DNA from: Rhodospirillaceae bacterium UBA6608
GTDB lineage: Bacteria > Pseudomonadota > Alphaproteobacteria > Rhodospirillales_A > Casp-alpha2
DNA: 7,198 nucleotides
Assembly (NCBI GenBank): GCA_002433335.1
Contig: DJHY01000186.1
Span: 1 to 7,198 of the forward strand
Reading direction: 5' to 3'
Positions 5,836-7,198 of this stretch are shown here, piece by piece; the stretch's first letter is position 1, and each line of letters opens with the position of its first letter. The notes under the pieces were generated by a model, which did no database searches, was not told where the DNA came from, and saw nothing but the letters and a program-made list of their open reading frames with translations. The position numbers were made by a program, and so were the translations under genes.

Positions 5836-6393
5836 ATGGGATGGATGCGCCGACTTTTGGAACGACTGCGCCGCGACGGACGAGGAACGATCTCGGTCGA
5901 ACTGGCATTTGCAGTACCGGTCCTGACCGGGCTGCTGATGTCGGGGGTCGAGGTCACGCGCTATGTGCTGATCAACCAAAAGCTGGAACGCACCGCGGCG
6001 ACCATGGGCGATCTGATCTCGCGCATGCCGGAGCTGACCGAGGGCGACATCACGTCCTTCTTCGCCGCCTCGGACCAGGTCATGACCCCGTATGACGTTC
6101 AGACCGATGGTCGGGTGATTATCTCGTCCATCACCAGTGACGGTGGTGATCCCGCAATCGTTTGGCAGCGGACCTATGGCGCGGTTGGGGCGGGCAGCCG
6201 TTTCGGCGACGTCGGCGATGTGCCGGTTCTGCCCAACGGCTTCGTTGTGCGGGACGGTGAAAACGTCATCACTGCCGAGGTATTCTTCGAATTTCAGCCG
6301 ATCATGATGACGGGCGTTCTTGACCCGACGCGGCTGTATTCCCGCGCCGTGTTCCGGCCTCGCTTCGGTTCGTTGGCGCAGATTACACCCTGA
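5836..6393 (+). CDS. Second TadE/TadG-family pseudopilin-like protein
   Basis: A 185-residue protein. Its ATG lies 7 bases after the tadE stop, and the purines TGAGG (5826-5830), which include that stop codon, serve as its ribosome binding site, so translation is probably coupled. The basic leader (MGWMRRLLERLRRDGR, residues 1-16) precedes G17-TISVE22, a prepilin-type site with glutamate at +5. A hydrophobic helix then runs to about residue 46 (LAFAVPVLTGLLMSGVEV). An amphipathic stretch follows (INQKLERTAATMGDLISRM, 46-64), then a mostly polar domain of about 120 residues, as expected for a periplasmic part. Unlike its partner it has no DxNxNG loop, and it lacks the von Willebrand A domain of long TadG proteins. 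It is closer to a second TadE or short TadF-like subunit, so no symbol is given. The pair probably forms heteromers at the base or tip of a pilus (inference). Confidence 0.83.
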   Translation: MGWMRRLLERLRRDGRGTISVELAFAVPVLTGLLMSGVEVTRYVLINQKLERTAATMGDLISRMPELTEGDITSFFAASDQVMTPYDVQTDGRVIISSITSDGGDPAIVWQRTYGAVGAGSRFGDVGDVPVLPNGFVVRDGENVITAEVFFEFQPIMMTGVLDPTRLYSRAVFRPRFGSLAQITP

Positions 6394-6407
6394 CCATTGT
6401 TGCGTGA

Positions 6408-6436
6408 TTGCCTGCTGTTCGGGCTGCAACCATAAA
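6408..6436 (+). promoter_or_regulatory. Candidate promoter of arsR-arsC
   Basis: TTGCCT (6408-6413), a 17-base spacer and CATAAA (6431-6436), each matching the consensus at four of six bases. Transcription would start near 6443, upstream of the inverted repeat at 6456-6477, so a bound repressor would block the start region. An alternative pair, TTGTTT (6442-6447), 17 bases, AATAAC (6465-6470), would place the start on the ATG itself and give a leaderless transcript. The T-run at 6441-6452 lies between the two. A weak two-part stem upstream (GTTGC 6399-6403 with GCAAC 6426-6430, GCCTG 6410-6414 with CGGGC 6420-6424) is too irregular and too far from the T-run to call a terminator for the preceding gene. 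Confidence 0.4.
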
Positions 6437-6455
6437 TTCATTTGTTTTTTTTCTG

Positions 6456-6477
6456 TATTTCGGGAATAACCGAAATA
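6456..6477. promoter_or_regulatory. ArsR operator (perfect inverted repeat at the arsR start)
   Basis: TATTTCGG (6456-6463) and CCGAAATA (6470-6477) are exact reverse complements with the spacer GAATAA. The final A is the first base of the arsR start codon. ArsR/SmtB-family dimers bind AT-rich inverted repeats of about this size in their own promoters, so autoregulation is the expected role. That ArsR binds here is inferred from position and symmetry. Confidence 0.7.
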
Positions 6478-6830
6478 TGGAAGACAAGGATTTCATAGAG
6501 CTGTTTGCGGCTTTGGCCCAGGAGCATCGCCTCGCGGTGTTCCGACTGTTGATGCGCCAGGGCCCCAGCGGCCTGCCGGCCGGGGAGATTTCTCGTCAAT
6601 TGGGTGTCCCGCCATCGACCCTGTCTGCCCATCTGGCGCAGCTCAGCCAGGCCGGGTTGATCCGGGCGACCCGCAACCGCCAGCAAATTCTTTATGCCGC
6701 CGATGTCGATGGCACGCGGCGATTGATCGACTACCTAACCGAAGATTGTTGCCAGGGCCGGCCCGATATCTGCGGATACGCCGACCCTTTGGCCTGTTCG
6801 CCGAACAAGGAATCCGCCGATGAGCGCTAA
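6477..6830 (+). CDS. arsR: ArsR-family arsenic-responsive repressor
   Basis: A 117-residue winged-helix repressor of the ArsR/SmtB family, full length. The N-terminal helices read [20 protein letters not shown]. The helix-turn-helix is [20 protein letters not shown] followed by [10 protein letters not shown] (residues 33-62). The wing is [14 protein letters not shown] (63-76). The classic ELCVCD metal motif of the plasmid-type repressor is absent. Instead the C-terminal tail has C91, C92, C99 and C107 ([12 protein letters not shown], then LACSP). This resembles repressors such as the Acidithiobacillus ferrooxidans ArsR, which bind As(III) through a C-terminal Cys-Cys pair plus a later Cys. 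Arsenite binding should release the operator at the start codon. ATG 6477 is the start because the family domain begins at once after it. No good Shine-Dalgarno sequence is seen (GGGA lies 11 bases away), so leaderless or weak initiation is possible. Its end overlaps arsC by 11 bases. Confidence 0.92.
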   Translation: MEDKDFIELFAALAQEHRLAVFRLLMRQGPSGLPAGEISRQLGVPPSTLSAHLAQLSQAGLIRATRNRQQILYAADVDGTRRLIDYLTEDCCQGRPDICGYADPLACSPNKESADER

Positions 6831-7198
6831 TCCGCCGAAACCCTACAATGTCCTGTTTCTCTGCACGGGTAATTCCGCCCGCAGCATCATTGCCGAGGCC
6901 GTTCTCAACCGTGACGGCGGCGACCGCTTCGTCGCCTATAGCGCGGGTAGTCAGCCGGCGGGGCAGGTCAATCCCTACGCCCTGGAGCTGCTGAATAATC
7001 TGAATGTGCCGACGGCCTCGCTGCGCTCCAAAAGCTGGGATGAGTTCGCCGAACCCGGCGCGCCGGTGATGGATTTTGTCTTTACCGTTTGCGACAACGC
7101 GGCCCATGAAGTTTGCCCGATCTGGCCGGGGCAGCCGATTTCCGCCCATTGGGGGGTGCCCGATCCGGCGGCGGTCGAAGGAACGGAAGCCGTCAAAC
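6820..7198 (+). CDS. arsC: Arsenate reductase, LMW-phosphatase type, 3' end missing
   Basis: The frame runs open to the window edge: 126 codons plus one base. The start ATG lies inside the end of arsR (shared bases 6820-6830), with AAGGA at 6807-6811 eight bases upstream. The overlap implies translational coupling. The protein begins [20 protein letters not shown] and carries the phosphatase loop C15-TGNSA-R21-S. It continues with the [16 protein letters not shown] segment (40-55). The [18 protein letters not shown] region supplies C91 and C99, and the HWGVPDPA segment holds D115, the likely general acid. Family knowledge: these enzymes reduce arsenate to arsenite through a three-cysteine relay recycled by thioredoxin. 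C15, C91 and C99 fit that relay, with seven residues between the last two. Related proteins are sometimes called protein-tyrosine phosphatases, but the ArsR neighbour and the extra cysteines favour arsenate reductase. An arsenite exporter such as Acr3 or ArsB would be expected downstream, outside the window. Confidence 0.93.
   Translation, partial: MSANPPKPYNVLFLCTGNSARSIIAEAVLNRDGGDRFVAYSAGSQPAGQVNPYALELLNNLNVPTASLRSKSWDEFAEPGAPVMDFVFTVCDNAAHEVCPIWPGQPISAHWGVPDPAAVEGTEAVK

Noticed and set aside
5752..6441. Minus-strand open frame of 229 codons
   Set aside because: It lies opposite the second TadE-type gene, and its composition (Q, R, H, G rich) is that of a shadow frame.
6643..7149. Minus-strand open frame of 168 codons
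   Set aside because: It is antisense to arsR and arsC, both of which have clear family motifs.

Overview
The window is GC-rich with short intergenic gaps. Its gene families point to an alphaproteobacterium, plausibly Rhodospirillales-like: a PAS_5-type PAS protein, a bacterial ELM1-family protein, orphan TadE-type pseudopilins and an alphaproteobacterial-style arsR-arsC start. The assignment rests on protein families and base composition, not on a marker gene. There is no rRNA, tRNA, CRISPR array, insertion sequence or phage gene. Most of it reads as ordinary chromosomal DNA.

Layout. Bases 1-900 hold the 3' part of a TPR-sulfotransferase gene, followed after 24 bases by a small two-helix membrane protein (925-1395). 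A PAS-domain protein converges on these from the minus strand (1434-1952). It is divergent from an ELM1-family protein (2056-3060), which resembles GT-B glycosyltransferases in its C-terminal half. Next comes a xylose-isomerase-like TIM-barrel protein (3132-4130) with its own strong ribosome binding site. It converges on a fumarylacetoacetate hydrolase (FAH) family gene (4165-5013, minus), and a perfect GC hairpin lies between them at the stop codon. The FAH gene has the best promoter in the window. A 194-base divergent region with a very AT-rich block separates it from two coupled TadE-type genes (5208-5828 and 5836-6393). The right edge starts an arsenic-resistance operon: arsR (6477-6830) overlaps arsC (6820 to the edge) by 11 bases, with a perfect inverted repeat at the arsR start.

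How the genes may work together. arsR-arsC is a self-regulated arsenate-detoxification unit, cut by the window edge. The two TadE-type proteins are probably minor pseudopilins of a Flp/Tad pilus whose machinery is encoded elsewhere; the first carries an EF-hand-like loop. The TIM-barrel and FAH proteins could act on related sugar- or keto-acid-derived substrates. They are convergent rather than in one operon, but each has a CCGG-N6-CCGG palindrome close to its predicted transcription start.

The observations most worth a second look are regulatory: a hairpin that presents the tadE Shine-Dalgarno sequence in its loop, the shared palindrome, and the operator overlapping the arsR start codon. I do not see a convincing new multi-gene system.
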